DNA of 64,000 bases, taken from Serinus canaria. Taxonomy: Eukaryota > Chordata > Aves > Passeriformes > Fringillidae. The translations under genes were made by a program, and so were the position numbers. Every line of letters starts with the position of its first letter. Position 1 is the first letter of the stretch. The stretch spans positions 39,819,696-39,883,695 of the forward strand of contig NC_066343.1 of assembly GCF_022539315.1 (NCBI RefSeq), written 5' to 3'. This document shows, piece after piece, positions 51,401 to 64,000 of this stretch. The notes under the pieces are model-generated. The model did no database searches. It was not told the DNA's origin and worked only from the letters and a program-made list of their open reading frames with translations.

Positions 51401-53904
51401 TGTGTATAAGAAAAAGTTTGAGCTGTAGAGGGAATATGGAAATGTATATCCTTTCTTCCATTTTACTTATGAAATGAGAACTTATTTTTAAAGACTCTTT
51501 TAGTAACTGATTTTGACCTAGCTCATGAAAAAGGTATCTAGATGTGTAAATCCAAATGCCTGCTTAATCCAAATTCTGCAGCCCAAGCTCAAAGTTGCCA
51601 TCTGAAAAATTATTCTGCTGTGGTGTCTCAACTTTGGAACACCCCAAATAAAGAGCAACCTCTTTGTCTGATCTCTCTGCATCTGAAGTTTCACTTCCAC
51701 AACTGTCTTGTGTCACGCTCCAACATAAGTGTCAGTAGCTGTGCTCCAGTTCTTCTGCATTTTCATTGTGTGTAGTTCTGGCTAATTTAAAAAGGGTCTG
51801 TTGAAGACAGGTAAGTTAGTACTAGACTAGATGTACACATTTCTAAAATTAATGAGTGATTATAACTCTGACACAGAGCCTCTGTCCACCCCTGTTTTTC
51901 CTGGTCAGTATTTGCATTCCCTGCAATACAGTAGCAGTAGTCAAATCAGTAGACCATGGCCCAGGTTGAAACTGGAGGTAAATTCAAACCCCCAGCTCCC
52001 TTCATCCAATAAATGAAAATAAAAATAAATTACAAAACCAAAATAATAATTAAAACAAATAAAAAAACAAATACTGAATTTATGTCTTATTTTTATTATA
52101 AAACACTGAATTTATCTCTTATTTTTAAATCTTCTTCATAAGCCACAGATGTTATAAAACAATAATGATATAAAAGTTTTAAAAATAAAAATCCGGCATC
52201 TTAAAAGTGAACAGCATCAATAACTACCTAGTGCAGTGAGTTTCTATTTCATTGTAGCAAAATTTAATGAAAAACCATGCTCCTGAGAACAGAATAGAAT
52301 AATTATGATTACTTAAGATAAAATTTTAAAAAGGTAAAAGGGTGAAATAATACAAAAGAAGTAAATTTCAACATAGACATTAACATACATGAGAAATATG
52401 TTTATAATAGATAAAACATAAGCCGGGAAACTTAGCATTATCACAACACAAAATACTATATGCAATTGGAATTACCTGTGATCCATGCATAGTCTAAGAA
52501 AAATGTATGGATATAAGTAGTCATAAAGCAGCTTCTACCTAAGCCAATGCTTCCAAAGGGAGCATCACTGATATTACATTTTCAGTCCATTTGACTGTAT
52601 TGCTATTATATTCTATAGGAAGCTATGAGATTAACAACATAATTTTCCCTAAGAATTATCATCCTTTTGCAATTGTAAAAGGGACATGTACAAGGAAACA
52701 TGGGACCCCTAATGTATCTGCAGAAAGAAAAGAGTTTTAATGGACTCCTGACAATTGTCAGGGTAATTTGGTCAGAGAGAGATTGTGTTGTAAAATATGA
52801 CCTCTTTCACATTAAAAAAAAAAAAAAAGAAAGAAAAAGAAAAAAAAAAAAGGAAAAAAGAAAAGGAAAAAAAGAAAAGGAGATCCTTTATTAGGCATTC
52901 TGTAGTTCCTGTCTATAAAGAAGTGAAAGCACAAGCCTGAAAATAAGATTTCAGTTATGCTATCTCACGTATCTCCTGTGGATAAGAGAGAAAGGGGTTG
53001 TACAGGGGACATGGTGTCACTTTACAGTTACTGTGAAATAAAAGTATTTCACAGTAATAATGTTCCCACTACATGGTAGTTCTACTGGATATAATAAATG
53101 TGTGGCAAATTGCATTATTATGCCATCACTTTCCATGAAGTATTTTTTTCCACAATTATTACTTAGAAACTGGACTACTGGGAAAACTAACTCAGTACAA
53201 GTGAGGGCTTTTCCAGCTCCCACTGAACTCCCTGTAAAGAGTCCCATCAGTTTCAGTGAACCTCATAGAAAACAAATAAACTATGTTTTTATTTACAGTT
53301 GGGACTCATCCAGTTCAGGGACACAACTTGAAACCTGTGTCAATAAAGGAGTTCAATGATACGGGCTACAAACAAGACTAAAAAAAAAATATGATTTAAA
53401 AAATAAACTCCATATTGTGCAGATAAACAGAGCAGCTAAACCAGAAGCAAAAAATAAAACATTTTAGCATCTAAAATCTCTTCTTTCAGAGCAAATGCAA
53501 AGCACAAAGCCATGCTAACCCTTCACCCCTAACTACTACACAGCAGTATTTTATTCCTGCATGTCTTTTCCTACATGAGGATATGAATAAGCTGATATTG
53601 CTGTAGAGATAATAAATACAGTTTAATGTAATTAAGACATACACACATGTTTATATGTGTGTCTCTATTCCTGTGAGGATGTTTCTAGAAAAATCTACTT
53701 ACACCTGGTGGCACTGGAGTGGAAGACTGAACGTAAATGTAGCTTGTCATGTTACTGGGTGAATTCCAATGGATTGCAGTCCCAACAAATCTGTGGTTTT
53801 ATCAGCACTAAATATTTAAGGTGGCTATTTCTCCAATTTAATTGCACTAACAGGGAATGATTCTTCTGGAACCTCAGTTCATATCCTGTCAACAATTTCT
53901 CCTG
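48421..53904. other. unique AT-rich region
   Basis: No gene was recognised. It contains an A/G-rich low-complexity tract at 52814-52880 and very AT-rich sequence at 52010-52210. Confidence 0.5.
52814..52880. repeat. A-rich polypurine tract
   Basis: An A15 run followed by AAAG/AAAAG-type units without a pyrimidine for about 65 bases. Confidence 0.9.
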
Positions 53905-53970
53905 CTCATATCAAAGCAAATCAAGGAATTCATTCACCATTTCTCAGGTCAGGCAGGTGCTCGGCCCGTG
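53905..53970 (-). mobile_element. short relic of the same LTR family as 47903-48420
   Basis: AAGCAAATCAAGGAATTCAT followed by TCACCATTTCTC and GGCAGGTGCTCGGCC parallels 48055-48117. It is only about 65 bases long and joins directly to CR1-like sequence. Confidence 0.5.
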
Positions 53971-53974
53971 TCCA

Positions 53975-54760
53975 CCTTCCCTTGCATCCTATTGCCGGAC
54001 AACAGGGAGAACAGCACCACGTCCCACTCCACTCCTCCCATAAGGAAGTTGCAGACAGCAGTGAGGTCACTCCTCACTCTCATCTTCCCTCTGCTGAACA
54101 CACTCAGTATCCTCACCTACTCCTCATAAGTCCTGCCCACTGGCCCTTTCATTATCTTTATTATTGTTTCCCTCCTTTTGACACATTCCAACTCTTTTCC
54201 AGTACACTTATACTGTTGAACCCAAAACTACACGCAAGGGGAGGCTGCACCAGTGCTGCATATAAGTGATATAATCACTTATTTTGATGAGTTATTTGTA
54301 CTTTGTTCAGCACCCAAAGCCTTCAAATCCTTTACTGAAATTCCTGCCCTCCAACCTCCTGTCTCCAGTCTATACATACACCTCCCCAGGAGTGGAATCC
54401 AACATTTGTCCTTGGTAAATTTCACACAGTTGTTGATTTCCCAGTGTTCTAATCAAGATGTCTCTGTAAGCCCTCTTTGGAATCAATGATTCCCCTTAAT
54501 ATAATTTCACCCATAAACCTTGTGTGCCCTCAACACCTGTGTCCAGGTCACTGCTAGAAATGCTGAAGAGAGCTGACCCTAAAACTGAGCCTTGTGTTGG
54601 CACTCCTGTGTTACCAGATATTACCCCATTTATTACAATTCTTTCAGCCAGTTGTTCACCCAATTTATTTTATCACAGACCTTAGACAACACTCTCAAGC
54701 TACTCAGGCACCAGGACTCAATTACCCTGGAAACCCTGAGCCATGCAGAACTGTCAAGAC
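53975..54760 (-). mobile_element. old diverged CR1 LINE fragment
   Basis: The plus-strand sequence is the complement of CR1 ORF2 and its 3' region. Recognisable blocks are CTCACCTACTCCTCATAAGT (54111-54130), GAAGAGAGCTGACCCTAAAA (54564-54583) followed by a diverged GAGCCTTGTGTTGGCACTCC (54585-54604), and GTGTCCAGGTCACTGCTAGA (54539-54558), which parallel the copies at 4474-5254 and 7316-7790. Many small changes make it the most diverged CR1 in the window. The edges are approximate. Confidence 0.75.
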
Positions 54761-55843
54761 AGTGATGTACCTTACCTTTTCCACATCCAATTGGCAAGAT
54801 GCCTCCTCCACTAGGAACGGGGAAGAACTGTGTAGAGAAAGGAGGGATCTCTCTTGCACCCTGGTAAATGCTACTTCCTGTCTCCCCAGGTAAAACTCAT
54901 GGGACTTCTGGTTATGGGGCAGCTCAGAGGAGTTGACAGATCCTTCTTCACTGCATTTGGGGAAAATAAAACCCAAACATCCTTATTTCTCTGAGTTCTT
55001 TTATTAATATTTCCCTGAAGAGAATTGCTTGTTTTAGTTTTGAGTGTTCTCACGGTACACTCAACCCGCAGTTTCTGTGGGTCATTTTATGTACTTTATT
55101 TTTTATAATGGCTATTAATCTTCTTCAACTAAAGAGATTAAAACCTAAGAAAAGACAAAAATATCTTGCCACTGACTTTTCTGTGGAGGTGGAAAATTGA
55201 CAGGAAATATTACATAAGAAACTAAACTGATCATTATAAAAACAGCTGAAATAACAGAAGATACTGGAGATTAATGTATTTTTTTTAATGACATTTGTAT
55301 AGGGCCTACAGATACAATCTCAAGAGGATGTCAAGCATAGAGAACAGCTGACAGAATGACAGCAAAATATTTGATATGTTTTAATGCAGATTTGCCTTTC
55401 CCCTGCCTTTATGCAGGAAATAGCCATCTAATATGCAGCACTCTTTTCTGATGACTGGAAGGGATAATGAGAGGACTTAAAAAGAAGAGTTTTATTAATT
55501 TCAAATAGAAGCTTTTGGAAATGTGATTGATTTACTTATACCACTTTCAGGTAGTCCAGGAGGCTCCCTTGCTTCAGTTTGTTCCATTTTGAGAAAACCA
55601 GAAGACTTGAAATTGATAGTTTTGTTTAGATTCTGTAGATATAAGACAAGTCTGAAAGGAACAGAAGGTGAAAACAGAAGGGACAGCTATTTAACTAAGT
55701 AATTAAGTGCTAAATTCTTATTAACATTTTTAGAGAGTTATGTTCTTCTTTTAGAAACACTAGACATAGCCTGGCTTCAGAGATCAGTAACGGCATGCAA
55801 ACTATCTTCATTTGTTCTGATTTCAAATGACACTGATTAATAA
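54761..55843. other. unique sequence, nothing recognised
   Basis: AT-rich, without repeats or frames of note. Confidence 0.5.
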
Positions 55844-56222
55844 TGTCACCATCTGATGAACTACATAGATACAACGAGAAAGTTGACTCCATGTTTCAGA
55901 AGGCTTGATTTATTATTATATGATAGATAATATATTAAAACTATACTAAAAGAATAGAAGAAAGGATCTCACTACAAGGCTAAGCTAAGAATAGAAAAAG
56001 AATGAATCAACAAAGTCTTGTCTCAGACCGAGACCGGCCGGACAGGTGATCTGTGATTGGCTCTTAATTGGAAACAGCCTGACGAGGCCAATCAGAGATT
56101 TGCCCTGTTGCATTCCACAGCAGCAGATAAGAATTGTTTACAGTTTGTTCCTGAGGCCTCTCAGTTTCTCAGGAGGGGAGAAATCCTAAGGAAAGGATTT
56201 TTCATAAAACATGTCGGTGACA
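55844..56222 (-). mobile_element. solo LTR, ERVK-like avian endogenous retrovirus
   Basis: The ends are inverted: TGTCACC at 55844-55850 and GGTGACA at 56216-56222. In minus orientation the LTR begins TGTCACCGACATG, passes a CCTGAGAAACTGAGAGGCCT segment (complement of 56156-56175) and CTGCTGCTGTGGAATGCAAC (56109-56128), then CCAATCACAG-type CCAAT boxes (56054-56095), and an AATAAATC poly(A) signal (complement of 55905-55912) about 60 bases before the end. This layout matches a passerine ERVK-type LTR I know. No flanking duplication is visible and there is no internal sequence. CpG sites remain near 56027-56042, so it may be relatively young. Confidence 0.75.
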
Positions 56223-59200
56223 GCCATAACTCCAGGTTTCCCCTTTCCATCCTGTGTGTAACATCCTCTCTCAGCTGACTTAGATGAGAATTCATCTTCA
56301 GTAAGTTTGGAGTTTCCATAAAATGAGATAACTTCAGGTGGCAGGGTAGTCACCACCATGAAGTCAGATTGCACCTTTCTAGACTGTAAAAGGTAGATAT
56401 GTCCCCTGAGACTCAAAGGAGAGGCTGCTAGCTTCTGGGGCAGCTGGTCTAACCATGAGAGCTGGCAGGCCATGACCAAAGGTGCTATAGCCTTCTATAT
56501 GTGTTAGGAGAAAATAGTGGTTGCTGTTTTGGGGGGCTTTCTGCAAGGTATGAGGGGGATCTTGCCCTGATTATTGTCTTTAAACTGTAGCCCTAGGTGT
56601 AAGATGAGAATGACACTGCTCAGGGAGACTGAATACAATAGTGGCTGATGGCACTTGGTATTGTTGGCACTGCCATGCCCTGTCTCCTGCATAGGTTCTA
56701 CAAGTAATAATTTTTAATTATTATTTAGCATTTTGATGTCTTTAAATCTCAGAATGTTACACAAAAAAAATTGTGTAGATGAGGAAATGAAGAGAAAAGT
56801 GAAAGACAAGTAAAGGCAAGGATTACTTGGAAGTCAAGCAGAAGAGGGCCCAGAGTCCATTTCTTTCTCTGTAAAGCCACATTCAATAGTGACCTACGAA
56901 AATAAGATATTTTTGTCTGCTTCTACCTTCCTGAGAAGAGAGAAGATTGTTGAGCAGAAAATCGTGAAGATATCTCTAAGTGATATATTTTTAGTGTGTT
57001 TTGGAAGGAGAAGTATGTTTTTGAGAGATATGTGTACATATGTGATAGTACTCCATAAATCTGTTTGAATAAGTAACTTAATTATTGCTCTAAATCTTGT
57101 TTAATATAAATGCCTTGTTAGTTAGATTTAAGACAAGTTAACATTTTATTTATTTGGATGCTTTTTGGAGGAAATCTTACTAAGAATATTTTAATTATTT
57201 TACTGTTTCTCTAAGAGAACAGATTAATTAGACCACGAGTTAAAAACTACCAAGGTGTTTCTGTACATTCATTGCTTGTTAGCTGTGAATATATGATGTG
57301 AATAAATACTGAATGATGGTAGTGTTACTAGAACCAGGGGAGATCAGAGATTTAGGAATTGGATGTCTCACAGAGTCAAATTGACTTTACCAGCATGAGT
57401 CTAAGTCATACCAGCCAAACCAAGCAAAATCAAACCATTATCGTTGAGGGAGACTTTGGAGTGAATAGCAGCACAATCACTCCACCTCTCAAAAGATTAT
57501 CACAGCAGGTGCTGTAACTACAGTGTGGTTTTATGGTTATGTTCATGCTGCACTCTGGCGCACAATGGGGGGGTTCAAACAACTTATGGGCACTACAGTT
57601 TGCATGTCATCTACTACTGCCTCTCTGGAAGTTATTACAAGGGGTTCAGTCAAGGACCCCTTATGAATGAATATTCATAGTCACACAGGTAACAGTCATG
57701 TAGATAAATAAGAAAAAACCTAAATACCTCAGGTCTCCTGGCCCATTGTTAATTGGTCTCTTTCCAAAATGCTTTAGTCTCATCCACCAGCAGTGATTAT
57801 TTTAAAACAAGGTGTAATGTGTAATTTTCCATGTCTGACTTAGTCAAAGACCTCAAAATGACCAAAACTTTATCAAGCTATTAATAAAAAAATCAATATG
57901 GTGCTTATCTCCCTGAATCCTCTTCTGTAGTCTTAATTTCAGTGACAATGAAGCCAGTGTTGCAAGAACCATCTGAGATGGACTATTCACAGGATCAGTA
58001 TGTAAATTTATACTCATTATAATCCTGGTGGGATGAAATTATCTTTCAAGAGTATTAAATGTTTTTATGTGCAGCTTTGGGTGGTTTTACACATTTTAGA
58101 CATGCTGTGTAAAATCTCCATTTGATATCTGTTATAATAGGGCAATAAACACATACCTACATAACCTTTACCAAGTGTCAACTTGACCTTCTAATTCTCA
58201 CTCTCTGAAAAATCTAAAATGTGTCTGTACAAAGTATTCCAGGTCGCATGATAAAAAAAAAATTAAGAAAGGCCATTGCAGAAGCTATAGGCAACAGAAA
58301 TGTACATTTAGTACATTTTTGCTAGACTGTACTGCCTTAAGAAGACAGTATCTACTCAGTGGAAATCTGTTCTCTTCTCACACTGAGACGATACTTTAAA
58401 AATGTCCCTTGCAAGCACTCTGTAAACCATGAGACTACACATTTATTTCTGGGAGTGTGGGTAGAGAGGCTGGTAGAGTACATGGAAAGAATACAGAACC
58501 AGTTCTTTTCAAGAACATTCTTTGTAGAGTGTTCTTTCAGAGATGACGGCGCCTACCAGGACTGGTAGGTCAGAAAAAAAAAACCCTCATTCCAGTGTAT
58601 TGTATGCACACAATCAGCATCAGGTTGTAGTCTTCTCTTCTGGCTTTTGTCACCTCCACAGGACAAAATTCCCTGTAAAATGCTTCCAAGGTACCAATCT
58701 GATGCCTTGGAAAAGTTTTTTTATGAAAACACATGAAAATCAGTGAGGACATTGACATGATCTAGCGCTTAGATCTATAATCAGGACATTAGGTACAACT
58801 TACAGTTCTGGTTCCATCTCCTTTCGGCCAAGCTACTGTGTTTCTTCAGTGTTCACTTAATTTGTCTTGGATGCCCTTAGTGTGTAATTGTTTTCATCAC
58901 TAAAATCTAGTAAAGTACCAGACTAGCAGGGCTAGATCTTTCTCTGTGAGGTGGCCTCATTAAACATCAGACTAAGCCCTAGCCATATGCAGAGGCTCCC
59001 CCACACACTAATATCAGGAAGTTTTCACCATGCTTTGACTAATTTTACAAGTAGTTCTGTTGCCTTCCTAGTGTGTTGTGAAGAATTAAATTTCAGTGCA
59101 GCTGCAATCTTTCTAAATGACTGGGGAACAAGTGTGAATGCTGAGAATATATTGTGATTCCTTATTGTCATCCATGAGAAATTGCAACTGCCACAGATGG

Positions 59201-62200
59201 TGTTGCAACTTCAAACCCCAGTGTTGCTGAACAGCACTGTAATGTTAATTTAAAACAAAAATGTAGAAGTCAATTCAGGATGCTACTGATTGGCATCAGA
59301 AAACCTTTATTACACTGAATGAAAGAGCTTGGATAAAGCAAATGTCAAGCAAATCTTGGTTTTACAGGCAAGCTGTTTTTAATAAAAGGGTTTGGAGATT
59401 TCTCTTCTAATTAGATTAATGTCTTCTTTCAAAGTTTAGTAACTAGAATAAAAGGAGACATGATGACAGAGAGGGTCTAAATATTTCTTATTAGAAAAAT
59501 AATTTGTTAATTTGTAATACGTTTACCAATTAATTTTTCTTGTGCAATAACTGTATCTCTTGTTGAGTCTTTTGTGAAGTCTCAGTGTATGTTGTACTAT
59601 TTTGCTAGCACTTGACATTAGAAAAAAGCATTCATTGAGGACTGGAACTATATTTTAAACAATAAAGTTATGTAAGGAATAAGATAGATGATTGGCATTA
59701 CACCACAAGGGTACTTCAGTGAAGATTTACATTGTAGAAAATGACAGGCACCTGTGATGTCTTTTTAAGTGCTCTAAAAATCTTGTTGCAAAACATTATT
59801 TTACTTTAGCAGATGGCGTGGTGTCTTCTTCTTTAAAAAAATAATTTCTATTTATGGGCTGAGTTGAGCCATATTCATGTTTACTGTTGCTGTCATCTCG
59901 CAGGGACTTAATTGAAAGCATGTGATTTTCTGTAAAGCAAGATCATCATAGGAAGAGACAATTTACTGTGTGAGTAACATGCAGTAGAATGCACTGACTG
60001 AGTCTCATACTGATGTCTGAACAACATCTTCACTCTGCACTGAAATGGTTCTTTCTTCTTTTTGTTCTTTGAAAAACATCCAGATGGTTTTCATCAAGAC
60101 GAGGCACAAGAAAAGCTCCAGCAACAGGACAATACACAGGGGAAATACCTTAAGGTCATGCTAGAGTTATCTTAATGATTGAAAGGTGTCATTCATATTT
60201 TCTTCATGAAGAAGGTGCATTTTTCACTGACTGGTATGTATGTGTTTTCCTTGTTATCTTTCATATCTAATGTTTGATGCAAAACCTGGGGTTTTTTGTC
60301 TCTAAGACCCCATTCAAACTCTGTGCCCTCAGCTAGTGTGGCAGACTCTTCTTTTGAGGAAATGGTTAACTACGTATTTGTGATCTATATATTTCTCAGC
60401 TAAAGAATACAACTGTACATAACAGAAAGCAGGTGTTACAAAGTCTAATTTTGTGGATTGGAACTGTTCTTAATACAGAATTTTTATTGTGTCTTTCATA
60501 TAATGATATCCTATCAGCCATATACAAAATCCTACCTGCAAAATGACCAATCAAAAATCTATTTTTTTTTTATGTTCAGACAAAACATGTCCAATTATAC
60601 CTCTTTGGAAAAAGATATCACTTGGGCAGGATTGTGTTATACCACAATTCACAATTGTTCATTAGTACAAAATACTGTTCACAGAAACTCTAAGAGAGAT
60701 TGGATTGCTCACAATATGCAGGCAATACTTTGTTTTCTAAAATAATGTAAATCTTTTTTTGAATGGTTTGCATAAAAAACAGCAAAACATGTTTCTACTG
60801 ATTTTATCAACAAGTCATTTGCCTCTTTAGTTTAAACTTTCATAGGTGTATCTGGGGAAAGAATGCAAAAGAGATGGCATAGCAGGTTTGGAGGGTTTTT
60901 TTTCCTAGGAAGGAGAAGTAGTTAAACATATTCATCATATAGTAGGGTTTTTTAACTGGGACTCCACTTATGCAATGCCCATTCTCACTGAATCATTGAA
61001 TTTAATCAAAATGCTTGCATAAGCATCTTAAATTAATGAGATAATCAAAATTTAAAAGGAAAGTGCAAATAAATTTTAAATATTTCCAAAATTTTACATC
61101 ATAGATCAGATTTCTTGCTCAAGGCATTTTGTACTTGAGGACAGAAAGAAAATGAAGACATGTATAATTATTTTGATATAGTCCAAATATTGAGCATATG
61201 CAAGTTGCACATACCATGTAAATCAGTGTTATAAGAGCAAAAAATATTTAAATTATTTAAATATTATCATATTTAAAACCCACTATTCTACCAGGTGTTT
61301 TATGGTGGCATTTTAGTCCTCAGTATTTTACAAAATCTGTCTTAGAGTGCAGCAATATTATGTTTAGGTAAAGAACATATAGGAAAATAGAGAAAAATCT
61401 ATTCATATGGTCAAGAAGGTTTCTAAGCAGACTTTTGAGATTTTAAAAGAATGATGCTGAAAATCTGGGCTGTGGGTTTAGAGTTGGGAGGTAGGAAGCA
61501 AGTGGGTGGGACAAAAGGGAAAAGAAAATTTAATTCCCAGTTAGAGAATTGGCAGCTTTCCCTTTTTCACCATTACCTAGATGGGCACAAAAGAAGTGTG
61601 TTACAGAGTGACCTTATGACTCTAGTTAAGCAGCAGGCAGTAGCATTAAACGGAATCTTTACGTTTCCTTTTTGTTAGACATGTCAAAAGTTTAAAAAGC
61701 TGTTATTTTAGGAGTCTTTTTCTTTTTCCACCCTCAAAAGATTCCAGGTGAGCTGGGGGTGGGGGTAGGGATGATGTAGGAGAGAAACAATTGCTTGCCA
61801 TCGGAAATACTATACTTATTCTTCCTCATTATTAAACTTGAAAAATGTTGCGCATAAAAAAGTGACCACCAATTTCTAGAATCTGTATTTTAAGTATGAC
61901 ATACTTAGCAGTGCTCCAATAGGGTCACTTTTCAGGCATATGTACATCTCTCTGGAGATGCCCAGGCAAAAAAAAAAGTCACTGTATTCACTATATTTGT
62001 ATTATTTTTAGAAGAGAGCACGTAACATTTTAGAGGCACCTGAGGAGCTGCATCCATTTGACTTACAGTTTTTCCAAGAAATGTAGAATACTCTCATGGT
62101 ATAGACCTATAAAGACAATATCCTCAGCTGATCTGGTTACATTTTTAACCTAAAGAGTAGCAAGAAGTTTTAGACAAGGGGACATGTTTTAACTTTCTTA

Positions 62201-64000
62201 TCTGAAAATGCTGAGCGTAGCAGTGTCTACTGTGTTGTAGTAGTGCCCTGGCATTCATCTCCTGAAACTTTTATTAGCCTCTGCCTTTCCATTATAGCAA
62301 AAGTTTAACAGTAACAACTATAGTCTTAATTTTAAAAAATGGTTCCTTTAGAGATCACCTAGCCTGTATTTTTTTCAACAGTTGATTACTATGCTTTAAA
62401 TTTGTCTCTTTCTTCATTCTGCTTTTCGTAAGCTGTCCATGAGGTTACTCTGAAGAGGAATATTTTTAAATCCATGAAAAATTTGGTTTTGAACCAAAAG
62501 AGAAAACTGAAGCTTCTCAAATACCGGAGGCAAAACAAGCAGGAGCCTAACTACAGAGAAGTAGGCAGAAATAGAGGGACGTTCCTTCATGTGCTTGGAA
62601 GTTAATAAGCAGTAAAATGTTAACAGGCATGGGTATGGTAGAGTTTTTAATCTAATCCTGTTCTTCTGGGGTAGATCTCCCATCAGTATTCAAGTCTGCA
62701 TTCAGCAGGATAACTAGGCTTAGGTTCAGCACTTGAATAGTCCTGTGGGTTTCTTTGGAGCTGCATCTTCACTTAAAGCACTGTCTCCTTTTCATCTTTG
62801 TAAAGGATGGTTTCAAGACTTTACATCTTTCTTTCTCAGTCTGGCCACAAAACATTTGGAAATAGAGCTTACTTTGTGATTTTTTTCTAGTGATTCTAAG
62901 TAGTCCTCTTAGTGATTCTAAGAGTGAGGTGAGATTATTCCTATGGTAGAAATACTTTTATATATATGACGGAACTCAGCCTACTCCATTAATCAATGTA
63001 GCAAAAACCATACAGAAACAGATTTGTGAACAGCTTGTGAGGCATAACATCAAAAACATTGTAAATTTTAGTAATCAAAACGGAAATATTTTTTGTGTGT
63101 CTGGTGGTGCAGACCCTCTAAATTAGTTTGGGAAAAGACTATCTATCTGCATTTTCAAGAGACTGAACATTATTTTGGCAGTAATTTGATGCTGATGAAG
63201 ATGTTGGTGTTGGAATAACAAGAGAAAAAGATTTTGCATAACTTTAGGCTTTTCTATTGAGTCATTTATGCAAATAATATGTAGAATAAAAACTGTTCAT
63301 GGCTGCATCTAGCTCTGCAAATGACATTAAAAACGAAAACAAGCTTTACCTGAAAATGAAATAAATATGTGTATAATTAATCTCTATTTTACTAAGTAGT
63401 AAGCTTCAATCTTTTAGAGATAGTCTAGAAAAGACTAGTCTAGAAGATAGTCTAGAAAATAGAGTCTAAATTAAATTTGACAGTTTTATCCACTGTGTAA
63501 TGATATCAACTTCAGAGAAAAAGGATCAAGTATATATTTGGCACAATACCTCATACTGTGTTTTATGGTATTTATCTTATTTCAGAGTTTGAGCTTGACC
63601 TTATTTGCTGTTATAAGTTTCAACAGCAAAAGAAGGAAGGGAACCATAAGAAAAATCCCTATTAACTGAAATGGCCCTCTCAGTAATTCCAATAAACTGG
63701 AATTACACTATGCCTGTGATCTCAATGTCTAGGTTAAATATTTGTGGAAGTATTGAAGTATAATCTAACCAACCCCCACTCTGCCCCAATTCCTTTATTC
63801 TTTTAGAATAGTGCAAGCCTGCTACCTAGAAGTAAGTAAACTAGGTCTTATCTCTAGTAGGACAGAGTTAAAATGTTTTGGCAGTTTGTAAATAATTCTG
63901 AGTAAGAGGGCTCTTTCCACAGTCTCATGGGTACATCAGACCTAAATTCTCATTGTAATTCTCCCAATTTATTTCAAATAAATTGGGATGCTTTGGTCCA
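56223..64000. other. unique AT-rich region to the end of the window
   Basis: No gene or repeat family was recognised in nearly 8 kb. A degenerate short tandem repeat at 63419-63458 is listed separately. Exon-like signals near 60084-60154 were judged too weak. Confidence 0.5.
63419..63458. repeat. short tandem repeat of TAGTCTAGAA units
   Basis: Three copies of TAGTCTAGAA with variable 3-5 base spacers. Each unit contains TCTAGA. Confidence 0.8.

Noticed and set aside
60084..60154. Exon-like block with a Gln/Glu-rich peptide after CATCCAG
   Set aside because: The pyrimidine tract is interrupted by GAAAAACA, the donor GTCATG is poor, and 71 bases in no supported phase leave too little evidence.
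1..64000. CRISPR array, operon, integron, phage or other prokaryotic system
   Set aside because: There are no spaced direct repeats, ribosome-binding sites or dense coding. The CR1 and ERV content shows avian nuclear DNA.

Overview
This window looks like nuclear DNA from a songbird (Passeriformes). It is AT-rich and has no continuous protein-coding gene and no bacterial or organellar features. Nearly all recognisable content is avian transposable-element debris: CR1 LINE copies with the 3' octamer-type tail (ATTCTATG/ATTCTGTG) and solo LTRs from several endogenous-retrovirus (ERV) groups of the kind common in passerine genomes. It reads as a gene desert or the inside of very large introns. 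Family names come from remembered sequence features, not from a database search.

Layout. 1-4473 is mostly unique sequence, but the minus strand carries a candidate small split gene: a signal-peptide-like exon (3818-3870), a 90-base exon with good splice signals (2833-2922), and a weaker possible last exon (389-423). 4474-7790 is a minus-strand CR1 copy split in two by a roughly 2-kb GC-rich LTR-retrotransposon-derived insertion (5255-7315). The insertion point lies inside the codons for the FADD catalytic motif of the CR1 reverse transcriptase. 7791-13684 is plain sequence with one short plus-strand CR1 tail (about 11155-11357). An ERVL-like solo LTR lies at about 13685-14311. A perfect 97-base hairpin lies at 17139-17235, a candidate plus-strand coding exon at 19788-19970, and a 23-copy (ATTCA)n array at 20171-20285. 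A plus-strand CR1 fragment follows at about 21670-22462.

22463-33699 is mostly unique, with a second strong hairpin at 32077-32139. A minus-strand CR1 lies at about 33700-34465. 34466-47902 is unique sequence apart from a possible retroposed poly(A) end (40201-40300), a (TG)15 repeat (40668-40697), and a 34-base perfect inverted repeat whose arms (41753-41786 and 44574-44607) bracket 2.8 kb. Old LTR pieces lie at about 47903-48420 and 53905-53970, the latter fused to an old minus-strand CR1 (about 53975-54760). A minus-strand ERVK-like solo LTR lies at 55844-56222. The rest, to 64000, shows nothing I can name.

The observations most worth a second look are the hairpin at 17139, the distant 34-base inverted repeat, the candidate secreted-peptide gene on the minus strand, and the nested insertion in the CR1 reverse transcriptase. 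Exon calls rest on splice signals and open frames alone, so they are tentative.
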